This document shows positions 7,478 through 16,257 of a stretch of 24,614 bases of DNA, in pieces. Position 1 is the stretch's first letter, and every line of letters begins with the position of its first letter. The stretch is from an uncultured Muribaculaceae bacterium. GTDB taxonomy: Bacteria; Bacteroidota; Bacteroidia; Bacteroidales; Muribaculaceae. The stretch lies in NCBI GenBank assembly GCA_910578035.1, contig CAJTOB010000044.1:1-24614 (forward strand), written 5' to 3'. The notes under the pieces are model-generated. The model searched no databases, was not told the DNA's origin, and saw only the letters and a list, made by a program, of their open reading frames with translations. The translations under genes were made by a program, and so were the position numbers.

Positions 7478-8287
7478 ATGGCAAAAATTATAGTCCAACA
7501 TACAAATATAACCATCATCAACATAGATGGAGAAGACTATGTGTCTCTTACCGATTTAGCACGATATAAAAGCGATGATCCTACTGCGGTTATCGGAAAT
7601 TGGATGCGCAACCGTAATACCATTGAGTTTCTTGGTATTTGGGAAAGCCTTTACAACCCCAATTTTAACCCCCTCGAATTCGAGGGGTTTAAAAAGGAAG
7701 CAGGGCTTAATGCATTCACACTTTCTCCCAAAAAATGGATTGAAAGAACTGATGCCATAGGATTAGTCTCAAAATCAGGCCGATACGGAGGAACATATGC
7801 TCATAAAGATATTGCATTCAAGTTCGCAAGCTGGATTTCGGTAGAATTTGAACTATATATCGTCAAAGAGTTTCAACGACTTAAAGCAGAAGAGCAAAAG
7901 TCATTAGGCTGGTCGGCCAAGCGTGAATTATCCAAAATAAACTATCGCATACATACCGACGCAATAAAGCAAAACCTTATTCCAGCTGAAATTACCAAAA
8001 CGCAAGCAAATATAATATATGCAAATGAAGCCGACGTATTGAATGTAGCAATGTTCGGTCTTACAGCAAAGCAATGGCGTGATAAAAACCCTGAACTGAA
8101 AGGAAATATCCGCGACTATGCTTCAATTAATGAATTGATATGCCTGTCAAATATGGAGAATTTAAATGCCCTATTCATTGAACAAGGCATGCCACAATCA
8201 GAAAGGCTAATTAAACTCAATCAAATCGCGATTCATCAGATGAGCATATTAGATAGTGACAATAACGAACGCAAACTATTGAAATAA
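7478..8287 (+). CDS. KilA-N domain protein
   Basis: A 269-residue protein whose N-terminal 130 residues carry the KilA-N fold, a DNA-binding domain common in phages and large DNA viruses. Visible parts are YVSLTDLARYK, a central WMRNRNTIEFLGIWE, and the conserved SKSGRYGGTYAHKDIAFKFASWISVEFELYIVKEF (about 105-140). The C-terminal half is mostly helical, with KTQANIIYANEADVLNVAMFG and a basic end; I cannot assign it. Base composition is clearly more A/T-rich than the neighbours, and the gene is a plus-strand singleton between minus-strand housekeeping genes, with no phage genes around it. It is probably a solitary, laterally acquired phage-type regulator or defence-related gene. Its function is unknown. 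Its stop is only 15 bases from the convergent porW-like stop, with no terminator between. Confidence 0.85.
   Translation: MAKIIVQHTNITIINIDGEDYVSLTDLARYKSDDPTAVIGNWMRNRNTIEFLGIWESLYNPNFNPLEFEGFKKEAGLNAFTLSPKKWIERTDAIGLVSKSGRYGGTYAHKDIAFKFASWISVEFELYIVKEFQRLKAEEQKSLGWSAKRELSKINYRIHTDAIKQNLIPAEITKTQANIIYANEADVLNVAMFGLTAKQWRDKNPELKGNIRDYASINELICLSNMENLNALFIEQGMPQSERLIKLNQIAIHQMSILDSDNNERKLLK
7663..7694. repeat. 32-base near-perfect palindrome inside the KilA-N gene
   Basis: Two abutting 16-base arms (7663-7678 and 7679-7694) with one mismatch; the core CCCCTCGAATTCGAGGGG is perfect. It codes in frame for NPLEFEGF in a part of the protein that looks conserved in the family, so it is probably not an insertion. 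In RNA it would form a strong stem followed by TTTAAAAA. Confidence 0.7.
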
Positions 8288-8302
8288 CCATATTCGCTCA
8301 TA

Positions 8303-11300
8303 TCAGAAATCGTTGAGGAGGGGGTCGTCGTCGCCTTCAGAGCCGGGGAGGATTGGAGCGGGGGCCGGTTTGGGTGCGGAGGGCTTGGGTGCGGGTTTCG
8401 GCTGAGGTTTAGCAGCCGGCCGTGCAGGAGCTGCCGGCGACACCGGAGCGGGCTCCGGAAGTTCTGTCGGGCTTGATTCGTCCAAGCGAACGGGCTCGTC
8501 AGCCTTATCCGATTCTTCGGCGGGCGCTGCCGCCTCGGCGTCGGGAAGGGTCTCGATGTCTTCGGGCTGCAGGAGGTAGGCCTGAGTGTCGATATAGTTC
8601 TGTTCCTCGCGGTAGCGGAAGTATTCGTCGAAACTACGGCCCTGCTCGAGCAACACGCGGAAATCGTCGTCGCTGATGGCTATCGGACGCACTCCGGGAG
8701 GCAGGCGGAAGTCGGCAGACGATGCCATGACCTTGCGGTAGTGGTTGAGTTCTTCCATATTGTCGAAACCACGCACGATAATCATGCCGAGGCGTCCGAA
8801 ATTCATGGTCTCGAGGTCGAAATCCTTTACTACGAAGGAGCGGAAGTTATGACGTGCAATCTCGAACAGGAGCTGAGGCGCAGCAATCTCGTCGGTGGCG
8901 AATGTGAAGACCAGCAACTGTTTCTGCTCGGGGTCGAGGGAGAACTGCGCTGCAGCATCTGCGGCGGTGAGGGTGCTGTCGTTGCTCAGGCGCAAATCCC
9001 AGAGCATAGAGCGCATGTTAGAGCCTCCCTGCTGCAGTTTGCGGCCCTGAGCCATGCCCTTGAGCCATGCCGAGGCATAAGGTGTGAGGTCGGTATCGGG
9101 ATAGCGCTCAAGCATATCGCGGAGAACGGCGTTGAATTTCTCGGGCTCACGGTCGGTTACGTATGCGAGCGCGTCGATAAACATGAACTTCGGCATGAGC
9201 TTGCTCATCGGGTAATCGGTGTTCATCTTATCGTAGGCGGCATGTACCTCGGCATTCCTGTCATTGAGATAGGCATCGTAAGCCTTCTCGTAGAGCGCGA
9301 GCTGTACCTCGTCCATCCGGCGCAGATTCTCGATATAATTCGGGTCGCGCAGGGCCATTCCGTATTTGGATTCGGCGAAATCATCGAGAATAAGCCTGCG
9401 GTAACGCTCGGCAAGAGCCGTCTGCCCCTGCCTCATATACATGAGGTAGAGGTTATAGTAGGTGTCGAGGCGGTAGATATTGTCGGGATACTGCTCGAGC
9501 AGTCGGTCGAACTCCGAGCGCGCCGCCCCGTAGTCTTCGAGTTTATCCTTGAGTATAATACCCATATTGTACAGACCTTCCTGAATCACCTCGTTTGCAG
9601 TGTTTTTCTCGGCGTCTGTCTTCGGAATCTGAGCGAGATAATATTCGGGATAGTGGGGGTCGTTTGCCTTGTCGGGCTCACCGTCTTTACCCTCAGAGGC
9701 TTCCCGGCTATCGTCGGCTGCGGCAATGCTGTCTGCGCTTGCCTCATCGGCTTCGGCGCTGTCGAAGTCGTCGGTGTTGAATGTTGTCTTGTTGCGTCGG
9801 CGCCAGTCGTCCTCAAGCTTACGCGAGCCCCAGCGCTTCTGGAAATCGGTTCGTCCGGCATTTTTCACCGAAGTATTGTAGAAATACCACGAATTGTCAG
9901 TGTTGAGGTTGAACTGCTGCGTGCTGTTGTCCTGCAGGCTGTTCGCTTGCCCCTGTTGGTTGGCGAGATATTCCTCGCGCCGCGCCTGCTCAGCCTCCTC
10001 TTTTTCCTTCTTTTTCAGAGCCTCTATAATCTTTTCGACCACTGCAAGCTGCTGGTCGGGCGTCATGGCGGCCAGACGCAGGAGCGAGTCCTGCAGCTTG
10101 ACGTTCTGCGAATAGACCGAAAGTTCGTCGAGCACGTCGCTGCGGCGTTTGAGCGAGTCGTAGCCCGGATAGGTCTTCGGCAGAGCCGGCACAGCCTCGG
10201 AGTAGCATGGCTGGGCCAGATCGTAGTCGCGACGGCCGAAGTATAGCGCGCCGAGGCGCAGCTGGTTCATGGCCTTGTCGATGCCGTTTCGGGTGGATTT
10301 CTCGTTGGCGAGCACATAGTTTTCGATAGCTCTGGCTGTGTCGCCACGCGAGAGATAGAGATTGCCTATGGCGTAGTAAATCTGGTCGAGATATTCCTTG
10401 TTGCGGTCGTAGCGGGTCATGCGCTGCAGGGCTTTGACTTCCGAACTGATGTCGGCCCCTTCGAATACCTCGCTCTGTCTGATGCGCGCATTGAATTTGG
10501 TGCGGTATGGCGCCGACGAGGCCGAGCCAGCCGAACCGAAGGCCTTGTAGGCCCGCGCGCGGTCGCCAAGACGCTCGTAGAGCTGGCCGAGGAGGAAAGT
10601 AAGACGCGTTTTCTGCGCACCCTTGGCCGATTTTGCCGCACGTTCCAGATATGGAAGCGCCGATGCATAATCATCGGCATGGATATAGTAGTCGGCATAG
10701 GCCCGGTCGTAGAGCGAGCGCAGATTGCCCGATGTAAGGTCAGTATCCTTTATGCGTGTGAGTATCATTTCGGCTTCAAACTGCCAGCCGAGGGCTATAT
10801 AGCTCATGGCCTGCATGAGCTTGGCTTCGGTTACGGTTGCGGGCAGCCAGCTGAAGTGCTTGCTGATATAGAAATAGGTCGAGGCGGCGCCGAGAAAGTC
10901 GCCGTTGTAATACTGGCTCGCGGCCATGAGCATCCACGAATTGTGGAGAAAAGGATTGTATTCCTCGCGCTTCATCCAGGCCTTGTACTTGGGGTCGCGG
11001 CTCTTTCCGGCTTTCTTTGCCGGTTTTTTCTTGATAGATCGCACCTGGATTGCCTTCTGCGCCTTTTCGATAGAGCGGGTGAAATCGCCCGACGGCTGCG
11101 GCGCCGACTCGTCGGTCTTGGCCTCTATCGGGTGAATGAAGAGCAGCCGCGAAAAATCGTCTTCGTATTTGCTCTCCATATCGGCAAGGGTCTCGTTGAA
11201 GTGCGTCTCGCCGTTGTAGTGGATATTGTAGCGGGTTATAAACGCCTGATAATTGCGCGTGGCGGCTGTATTCTTACGCGGCGAGCACGCGCCCAGAGCC

Positions 11301-11359
11301 ACTACGGCAAGCACCGCAGTGACAATGCGAAGCATCATATGCCCGAGGCGAAATGTCAT
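8303..11359 (-). CDS. porW: PorW/SprE-like TPR lipoprotein (type IX secretion / gliding family)
   Basis: A 1018-residue lipoprotein: signal sequence with lipobox LGAC-S (Cys about residue 25, or 18 from the second start), then the family opening NYQAFITRYNIHYNGETHFNETLADMESKYEDDFS. Repeated TPR helices follow (about 150-440 and 590-720: SWMLMAASQYYNGDFLGAAS, YAIGNLYLSRGDTARAIENY, YNMGIILKDKLEDYGAAR), separated by a charged low-complexity part. A globular part (about 820-930) and a Pro/Ala/Lys-rich tail ending in acidic residues close it. This matches Bacteroidetes PorW/SprE, a periplasmic lipoprotein of type IX secretion that links the ring/trans-envelope parts. Close homologues also occur in gut Bacteroidales where secretion has not been shown, so the role here is uncertain. 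Its start overlaps the stop of the HD gene by four bases (ATGA), indicating translational coupling. Confidence 0.8.
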   Translation of the reverse strand: MTFRLGHMMLRIVTAVLAVVALGACSPRKNTAATRNYQAFITRYNIHYNGETHFNETLADMESKYEDDFSRLLFIHPIEAKTDESAPQPSGDFTRSIEKAQKAIQVRSIKKKPAKKAGKSRDPKYKAWMKREEYNPFLHNSWMLMAASQYYNGDFLGAASTYFYISKHFSWLPATVTEAKLMQAMSYIALGWQFEAEMILTRIKDTDLTSGNLRSLYDRAYADYYIHADDYASALPYLERAAKSAKGAQKTRLTFLLGQLYERLGDRARAYKAFGSAGSASSAPYRTKFNARIRQSEVFEGADISSEVKALQRMTRYDRNKEYLDQIYYAIGNLYLSRGDTARAIENYVLANEKSTRNGIDKAMNQLRLGALYFGRRDYDLAQPCYSEAVPALPKTYPGYDSLKRRSDVLDELSVYSQNVKLQDSLLRLAAMTPDQQLAVVEKIIEALKKKEKEEAEQARREEYLANQQGQANSLQDNSTQQFNLNTDNSWYFYNTSVKNAGRTDFQKRWGSRKLEDDWRRRNKTTFNTDDFDSAEADEASADSIAAADDSREASEGKDGEPDKANDPHYPEYYLAQIPKTDAEKNTANEVIQEGLYNMGIILKDKLEDYGAARSEFDRLLEQYPDNIYRLDTYYNLYLMYMRQGQTALAERYRRLILDDFAESKYGMALRDPNYIENLRRMDEVQLALYEKAYDAYLNDRNAEVHAAYDKMNTDYPMSKLMPKFMFIDALAYVTDREPEKFNAVLRDMLERYPDTDLTPYASAWLKGMAQGRKLQQGGSNMRSMLWDLRLSNDSTLTAADAAAQFSLDPEQKQLLVFTFATDEIAAPQLLFEIARHNFRSFVVKDFDLETMNFGRLGMIIVRGFDNMEELNHYRKVMASSADFRLPPGVRPIAISDDDFRVLLEQGRSFDEYFRYREEQNYIDTQAYLLQPEDIETLPDAEAAAPAEESDKADEPVRLDESSPTELPEPAPVSPAAPARPAAKPQPKPAPKPSAPKPAPAPILPGSEGDDDPLLNDF

Positions 11360-13371
11360 GCAGGATTTTCCTTGGGCGATGGCGGATAGGCTATGCGCGA
11401 GTGATAGATGGTCATCAGGCGCTTGATGAAGGCCTCCTTGACCATGGCAACGTCGCGGAACGACAGAGTAGACTCATTGTGGAGTCCGTCGGCAATCTGA
11501 CTGTCTACAATCTTGTTGACGAGGTCTGTTATGGCTTCGCGAGTGTGTTCCTTTAGCGAACGGCTGGCAGCTTCTACCGAGTCGGCCATCATCATCACCG
11601 AGGTTTCGCGGGTCTGGGGGTTGGGTCCGGGATAGGTGAAAGGCGTCTTGTCGATATCCTCGCCCGGATGCTCGCGGCAACATGTGATATAGAAGTATTT
11701 TGCCATGCCGGCACCGTGGTGCTCGCGTATAAATGCCTTGATTACCTGCGGCAGCCCGGCCTTGTCGGCAAGTTTGAGACCGTCGGCCACATGATTTACC
11801 ACAATCGAGGCGCTGCGCTCACACGGCAAGGCATCGTGGGGATTAACGCCGTGCTGGTTTTCGGTAAAGAAAGCGGGATTGGCGAGCTTGCCGATGTCGT
11901 GGTAGAGAGCGCCGGCACGCACGAGCTGTACGTTGGCTCCGATACGCTGAGCGGCGTCGGAGGCGAGGTTGCTCACAGCTATGGAGTGATTGAAAGTGCC
12001 CGGGCATTCATTCGAGAGGCGCAGCAGAAGCGGATTGTTGATATCGGCGAGTTCCACAAGGGTAACTACCGATATGAAGCCGAAGAGGCGCTCGGCGGCG
12101 AACATGAGCACGTATGCCATCGAGGTAAGTGCCGAATTGACGGCGAGGAATATGACCATACGCCATGTGAAAGCCTCCATAGAGCCGTTCATGAGCAGTT
12201 CGAGGGCCACATAAGCCACCACATAGGCTATGGCGACCACGCCCGAGGTGCGCAGCAGCTGCGAACGGCGGCTGAGTTCGCGAAGGCTATATACAGTGGC
12301 TGTGGAAGCACAGAACTGCAGGAAGATGAATTCGAGGGCAAAGGCCGTGACGCCGGCACAGATGAGCGTAAGGACATATGACACGAAGATAGCCGTTCGT
12401 CCGTCGAAGAACACCAGCACCAGTATCGGCACTATCATCATCGGCGTGATATATATGCCCTGCGCAATGAAGTAGTTCAGTCCGATTGAAATGAGGAAGA
12501 AGAACGTCACAAGAATAAACATAAACGACATGGCGCGTATGTTTCCGAAAACCTCGGGGCTGAAGAAGTAGAAATATACCATGAGCAGGCTCATAAGCAG
12601 AGCCACGTAGAGAAACTGGCCCAGAAGCATCAGATATTTGCTCTGATTCTCCTTGCTGCTGAGCTGCGACATCATGGTCTCGTATGTCTGCAGATTGGTG
12701 AAGTCCTGGCTTGTTATAACGGCGCCCTTGTCAATGATGGTCTGGCCCTGCAGAATTATGCCGCGGTCGGCAGTGAGGGTGAGATAGTCGTATTCGTAGT
12801 GGCGGCGACATTCCTCGTCGTTGCGGGTGTAGTTGGGGCGAAGCAGATTCTGGAGGTTCGCACGGGTGAAATAGCTGTGCAGCTCGGGGTCGGTGATTAT
12901 AGAGTCGAGGTATATATATACGTCGCGGGGCGAATTGAAGGCCGCCGTGCTCATTTCCGACAGAATATTTTTTTCGAGAAGCCTCACACGAGGGAGGCGG
13001 CCGGAATCTATATCATCTTTGGTGCTTATGTCTACAACTCCCGAAGCATAGACCTTGCGCAATTCAGCTCCAAGACGTGTTTTCAGGTTGGTGCCCGGGG
13101 CTGCGGGGAGTCTGCTGACAATTGTGTCTATCATCAGCTGGTTGAGCTCGTAGATAGGCACGAAGTGCTTGTCGAGGGTATCGCGCGCGGCCTCGATTGT
13201 CGCCGAGTCGGGGTGTACGGGAATGTCGAACGGCGCTATGAGCTTGGCGTAGTTCCAGGGGCGCCCCTCTTCATAGTTGAACCGGTTTGACTCGGGGTGC
13301 GGATAGAAATACACTATCACTATGGTTGCTGCCAGCGCTATGAGAATATGCTTGAGCGTTGTCTTTTTCAT
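11356..13371 (-). CDS. pgpH: PgpH-like 7TM HD-domain phosphodiesterase (c-di-AMP type)
   Basis: An inner-membrane enzyme of about 671 residues: one N-terminal membrane helix (about 7-23), a large extracytoplasmic domain (about 40-240, 7TMR-HDED type), a bundle of about seven helices (about 250-435) and a cytosolic HD domain (about 450-660). The metal ligands are visible: FNHS (about 461), YHDIGK (about 490), the HH of REHHG (about 551) and MADSVEAASR (about 600). PgpH of Listeria, with this architecture, degrades c-di-AMP, so that is the likely substrate. No c-di-AMP cyclase is in the window. I prefer the ATG at 13371 (MKKTTLKH), seven bases after the relA stop; the ATG at 13407 would overlap relA. 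It is the middle gene of a relA-pgpH-porW operon. Confidence 0.87.
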   Translation of the reverse strand: MKKTTLKHILIALAATIVIVYFYPHPESNRFNYEEGRPWNYAKLIAPFDIPVHPDSATIEAARDTLDKHFVPIYELNQLMIDTIVSRLPAAPGTNLKTRLGAELRKVYASGVVDISTKDDIDSGRLPRVRLLEKNILSEMSTAAFNSPRDVYIYLDSIITDPELHSYFTRANLQNLLRPNYTRNDEECRRHYEYDYLTLTADRGIILQGQTIIDKGAVITSQDFTNLQTYETMMSQLSSKENQSKYLMLLGQFLYVALLMSLLMVYFYFFSPEVFGNIRAMSFMFILVTFFFLISIGLNYFIAQGIYITPMMIVPILVLVFFDGRTAIFVSYVLTLICAGVTAFALEFIFLQFCASTATVYSLRELSRRSQLLRTSGVVAIAYVVAYVALELLMNGSMEAFTWRMVIFLAVNSALTSMAYVLMFAAERLFGFISVVTLVELADINNPLLLRLSNECPGTFNHSIAVSNLASDAAQRIGANVQLVRAGALYHDIGKLANPAFFTENQHGVNPHDALPCERSASIVVNHVADGLKLADKAGLPQVIKAFIREHHGAGMAKYFYITCCREHPGEDIDKTPFTYPGPNPQTRETSVMMMADSVEAASRSLKEHTREAITDLVNKIVDSQIADGLHNESTLSFRDVAMVKEAFIKRLMTIYHSRIAYPPSPKENPA

Positions 13372-13378
13372 AGTTGTA

Positions 13379-15625
13379 TCAATGGATTCTTGTGGCCGAG
13401 CGCACACCCTGCACGCTCTTGACGCTTGTGCACAGGCGCTCTACGACCTCGACATCGCGCACGCGCACCCAAAGGTCGCAGGAGAATACCTCGCCGCTGG
13501 CCTCTATGTCGAGTTTACGCAGGTCTATGCCGAGTGTCTGAGAAATGAGATATGTCAGTTCCTGAAGGATTCCGTGGCGGTCTATGCCCTCGATATGCAC
13601 ATGAGCTGAGAATCGGTCGTCGACCTTATCCCACTCCGTCGCCACTATGCGGGAGCCGAAGCCGGCCTTGAGCACCTGGGCCCGGGGGCAGTCGAGCGAA
13701 TGGATTTCAACGAGACCGTCGTCGTCGATATAGCCCATCACGTCGTCGCCGGGAATGGGGCTGCAGCATGGCGCAAGCTTGAAGTTGGGATTGGAGCCGC
13801 TGGTCGAGAGACGGTATATCTGCTTGGGGTTTATCGGCTGGACAGTCTGAGCCGGCTCTTCGGGAGCTGTCTCTGTCTTTTTGCCGAAGCTGAGGAGCTT
13901 GGAGAAGAGGCCTGGGGTCTGACGCGGCTGTGCGGCCGCCTTGCGGAGAGGCTTCACGAGAAATTCGCCAAGCATTATCTCCTGGGCGGCAAGCTGGCGG
14001 CAGAGCTCGTCGCGGTTGCTGATATGGAATATGCCCTGGAGCTTGGTCATAACCATATTTGTATCGGGAATGTCGTGCTCGGCGAGCCACGATGTAAGCA
14101 TTTCGTTGCCTCGGCTTATCATCGGCTGCACGGAGCGCCGCAGAGCCTGGCGCAGACGGGTGCGGCCCTTGGCTGTCACCATGAAACCTTCCCATTCGGG
14201 CTGCGGCATCTGGGTTTTCGAGGTAAGTACCTCGGCCTGGTCGCCGCTGTGCAGCTCATGCTGCAGGGGCACGAGTTTGTGATTTACCTTGGCGGCTATA
14301 CAGTGCATGCCAATCTCGGAGTGGAGGGCAAATGCGAGGTCAAGCACCGTAGCGCCGGCAGGCAGCGTCACGGGCTCTCCGGCCGGAGTGAAGACCACGA
14401 TTTCCGACGAGAACAGATTGAGCTTGAGTGTGCTCAGAAAGTCGATAGCGCTCGGCTCGGGATTGTCGAGAATGTCTTTGATTGTTTTCAGCCAGGCATT
14501 CAGTTCTGATTCCTCGTCGCCTTCGCCTATTTTGTATTTCCAGTGTGCGGCGAAGCCTTTTTCGGCAATCTCGTCCATGCGGCGGCTGCGTATCTGCACT
14601 TCTATCCAGTTGCCGTCGGGCCCCATCACGGTAAGATGGAGCGCCTGATAGCCGTTTGCTTTGGGAGTCACCACCCAGTCGCGCGTGCGGTTGGGGTGAA
14701 GCTGATAGAGGTCTGTGATGGCCGAGTATATGCTCCAACACATGTTTTTTTCCTTGCTCTGGTCGTCGCAATCGAATACTATTCGCATTGCATAGAGGTC
14801 GTAGACCTCCTCGAAGGGCAAGTGCTTGTTTTCCATCTTGTTGTAGATGGAATATATCGATTTGAGACGTGCCTTTGCCTCGTACTTTATGCCGAGTTCG
14901 TCGAGCTTGGCCTGTATCGGAAGCGAGAAATCGGTGTAGACGGCGGTGCGGTGCGGGCGTGTAGCCTCGATTTTTTTCTGAATGTCGGCGTAGATGTCGG
15001 GGTGCTCGTGTTTGAAGCTGAGGTCTTCCAGCTCTGTCTTGATTGCGAAAAGCCCGAGGCGGTGAGCGAGCGGGGCGTAGATGTAGAGTGTCTCGCCGGC
15101 GATTTTATAGCGTTTGTTAGGCGCCATGGAGCCGAGGGTGCGCATATTGTGGAGTCGGTCGGCCATTTTGATGAGCACCACACGTATATCCTCGCTCATG
15201 GTGAGCAGTAGCTTGCGGAAATTCTCGGCCTGCACTGAGGCGCGATCGCCGAAGATGCCGCCCGAAATCTTTGTAAGGCCCTCGACGAGCTGGGCTATCT
15301 TGGGGCCGAAATTCTGCTCGATGTCCTCGACGCTGTATTCGGTGTCTTCTACAACGTCGTGCAGAAGCGCCGCGCATATCGACGTCGAGCCAAGACCTAT
15401 CTCCTGCAGCACAATGCGGGCAACAGCTATCGGGTGCATGATATACGGCTCACCGCTGCGCCTGCGAATGCCTTTGTGGGCTTCCTTGGCGAACTTATAG
15501 GCACGCTCGATAATCTCCACTTTCTTGCGGTGATTGCTGCGGAGGTAACAATCCATAAGGTCGCGGAAGGCCGCCTCTATCATGCGGTCGTCTTCTTCGG
15601 GGCTGTATATCGCTTTTCCAGTCAT
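13379..15625 (-). CDS. relA: RelA/SpoT bifunctional (p)ppGpp synthetase/hydrolase
   Basis: Controls the stringent-response alarmone. From ATG 15625 the 748-residue product has the full Rel order. The HD hydrolase domain is at about 30-180, with HP near residue 64, LLHDVVEDTEY at about 88, and DRLHNMRTLG. The synthetase is at about 220-340, with KSIYSIYNKM, YDLYAMRIVF, GYQALHLTVMGPDGNWIEVQIR and AAHWKYK. A TGS domain follows (about 395-455, VFTPAGEPVTLPAGATVLDLAFALH), then a helical/zinc-finger-like part with CCSPIPGDDVMGY, and an ACT domain at the end. The hydrolase residues are intact, so both activities are expected. An upstream in-frame ATG (15679) would add a hydrophobic stretch overlapping the promoter and is unlikely. 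It is the first gene of the operon with pgpH and porW-like genes. Confidence 0.95.
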   Translation of the reverse strand: MTGKAIYSPEEDDRMIEAAFRDLMDCYLRSNHRKKVEIIERAYKFAKEAHKGIRRRSGEPYIMHPIAVARIVLQEIGLGSTSICAALLHDVVEDTEYSVEDIEQNFGPKIAQLVEGLTKISGGIFGDRASVQAENFRKLLLTMSEDIRVVLIKMADRLHNMRTLGSMAPNKRYKIAGETLYIYAPLAHRLGLFAIKTELEDLSFKHEHPDIYADIQKKIEATRPHRTAVYTDFSLPIQAKLDELGIKYEAKARLKSIYSIYNKMENKHLPFEEVYDLYAMRIVFDCDDQSKEKNMCWSIYSAITDLYQLHPNRTRDWVVTPKANGYQALHLTVMGPDGNWIEVQIRSRRMDEIAEKGFAAHWKYKIGEGDEESELNAWLKTIKDILDNPEPSAIDFLSTLKLNLFSSEIVVFTPAGEPVTLPAGATVLDLAFALHSEIGMHCIAAKVNHKLVPLQHELHSGDQAEVLTSKTQMPQPEWEGFMVTAKGRTRLRQALRRSVQPMISRGNEMLTSWLAEHDIPDTNMVMTKLQGIFHISNRDELCRQLAAQEIMLGEFLVKPLRKAAAQPRQTPGLFSKLLSFGKKTETAPEEPAQTVQPINPKQIYRLSTSGSNPNFKLAPCCSPIPGDDVMGYIDDDGLVEIHSLDCPRAQVLKAGFGSRIVATEWDKVDDRFSAHVHIEGIDRHGILQELTYLISQTLGIDLRKLDIEASGEVFSCDLWVRVRDVEVVERLCTSVKSVQGVRSATRIH

Positions 15626-15648
15626 GTTGCTTACAAGCCAATTAAATA

Positions 15649-15679
15649 CAAAAATAGCAAAAAGCATCGAGCCCCGCAA
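15649..15679 (-). promoter_or_regulatory. Promoter of the relA-pgpH-porW operon
   Basis: On the minus strand TTG (15677-15679), 20 bases, then TATTTTTG (15649-15656) fit the Bacteroidetes -33/-7 consensus. The start would lie about 17 bases before the relA ATG at 15625, which also argues against the longer relA start. Confidence 0.75.
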
Positions 15680-15708
15680 TTTTTTAACATTCGGGAACCA
15701 TTGAATTA

Positions 15709-15724
15709 AGAGGTTGTTTAATAA
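15709..15724 (-). repeat. 16-base repeat, copy B
   Basis: The minus strand reads TTATTAAACAACCTCT, identical to 37-52. It contains the last codon and stop of the shortened tatD. Confidence 0.5.
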
Positions 15725-16257
15725 TTTTCGTCGGTTTCGCGGAAAAGGAGCGATGCGGGCACGACGGCCTCGATGTCAGGGCGTGCCTGGCCGAGCGATA
15801 TGCCGATACCGGCGGCGGCGAGCTGGCGCGCGAGCTCTGGCTTGCCGCGGAATCCGTGTACAATCCAGAGCTGACGCGGCGCAAAAGCCTTGTGGAGCTC
15901 CATAAGACGACCGTAGCGGCGCACACAGTGCACCACCAATGGTTTTTCCACTTTTTCGGCTATTGCCGCCTGGCGCATGAATACAGCCTCCTGACGCTCT
16001 GCCGGGCCTCCTCGCAGGGCATCGAGGCCGGCCTCTCCGACGGCTACCACGCGACTGTCGGCCACCATTGCCTCCAGGCGCCCGAAGAGCTCTTCAGGCA
16101 CGGCGTCGACGGTGCTCCACGGGTGTATGCCGACCGAATACCAGGCCGAGCCGTAGTCACCCTCCAGAGACGCGTCGGGCTCTATTGAGCACACCATCGC
16201 GGGGCCGGTGCGGCCGTGGGTATGTATATCGGCAAAACGGTGCAGGTCGGGGGTCAT
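15718..16257 (-). CDS. TatD-family metal-dependent hydrolase, C-terminally short
   Basis: A TIM-barrel amidohydrolase/nuclease of the TatD family, 179 residues from ATG 16257 (MTPDLHRFADIHTH). Visible metal-site motifs are DIHTH near the start, VGIHPW (about 45), VGEAGLD (about 74), KPLVVHC (about 112), WIVHGF (about 134) and LLFRETDENY at the very end. Family members usually continue about 40-60 residues past the ETD motif; here the frame stops seven bases into the 16-base repeat, so the last barrel part is absent. It may still be active, or be decaying. The start overlaps the yidD stop by four bases (ATGA). The ATG at 16323 would lie inside yidD and is not needed. It is the last gene of the DUF4271-hemD-rnpA-yidD-tatD run. 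Confidence 0.82.
   Translation of the reverse strand: MTPDLHRFADIHTHGRTGPAMVCSIEPDASLEGDYGSAWYSVGIHPWSTVDAVPEELFGRLEAMVADSRVVAVGEAGLDALRGGPAERQEAVFMRQAAIAEKVEKPLVVHCVRRYGRLMELHKAFAPRQLWIVHGFRGKPELARQLAAAGIGISLGQARPDIEAVVPASLLFRETDENY

Noticed and set aside
8741..10246. Long plus-strand frame of 501 codons opposite the porW-like gene
   Set aside because: It mirrors the TPR lipoprotein frame, has no recognisable domain, no promoter and biased composition from the opposite codons.
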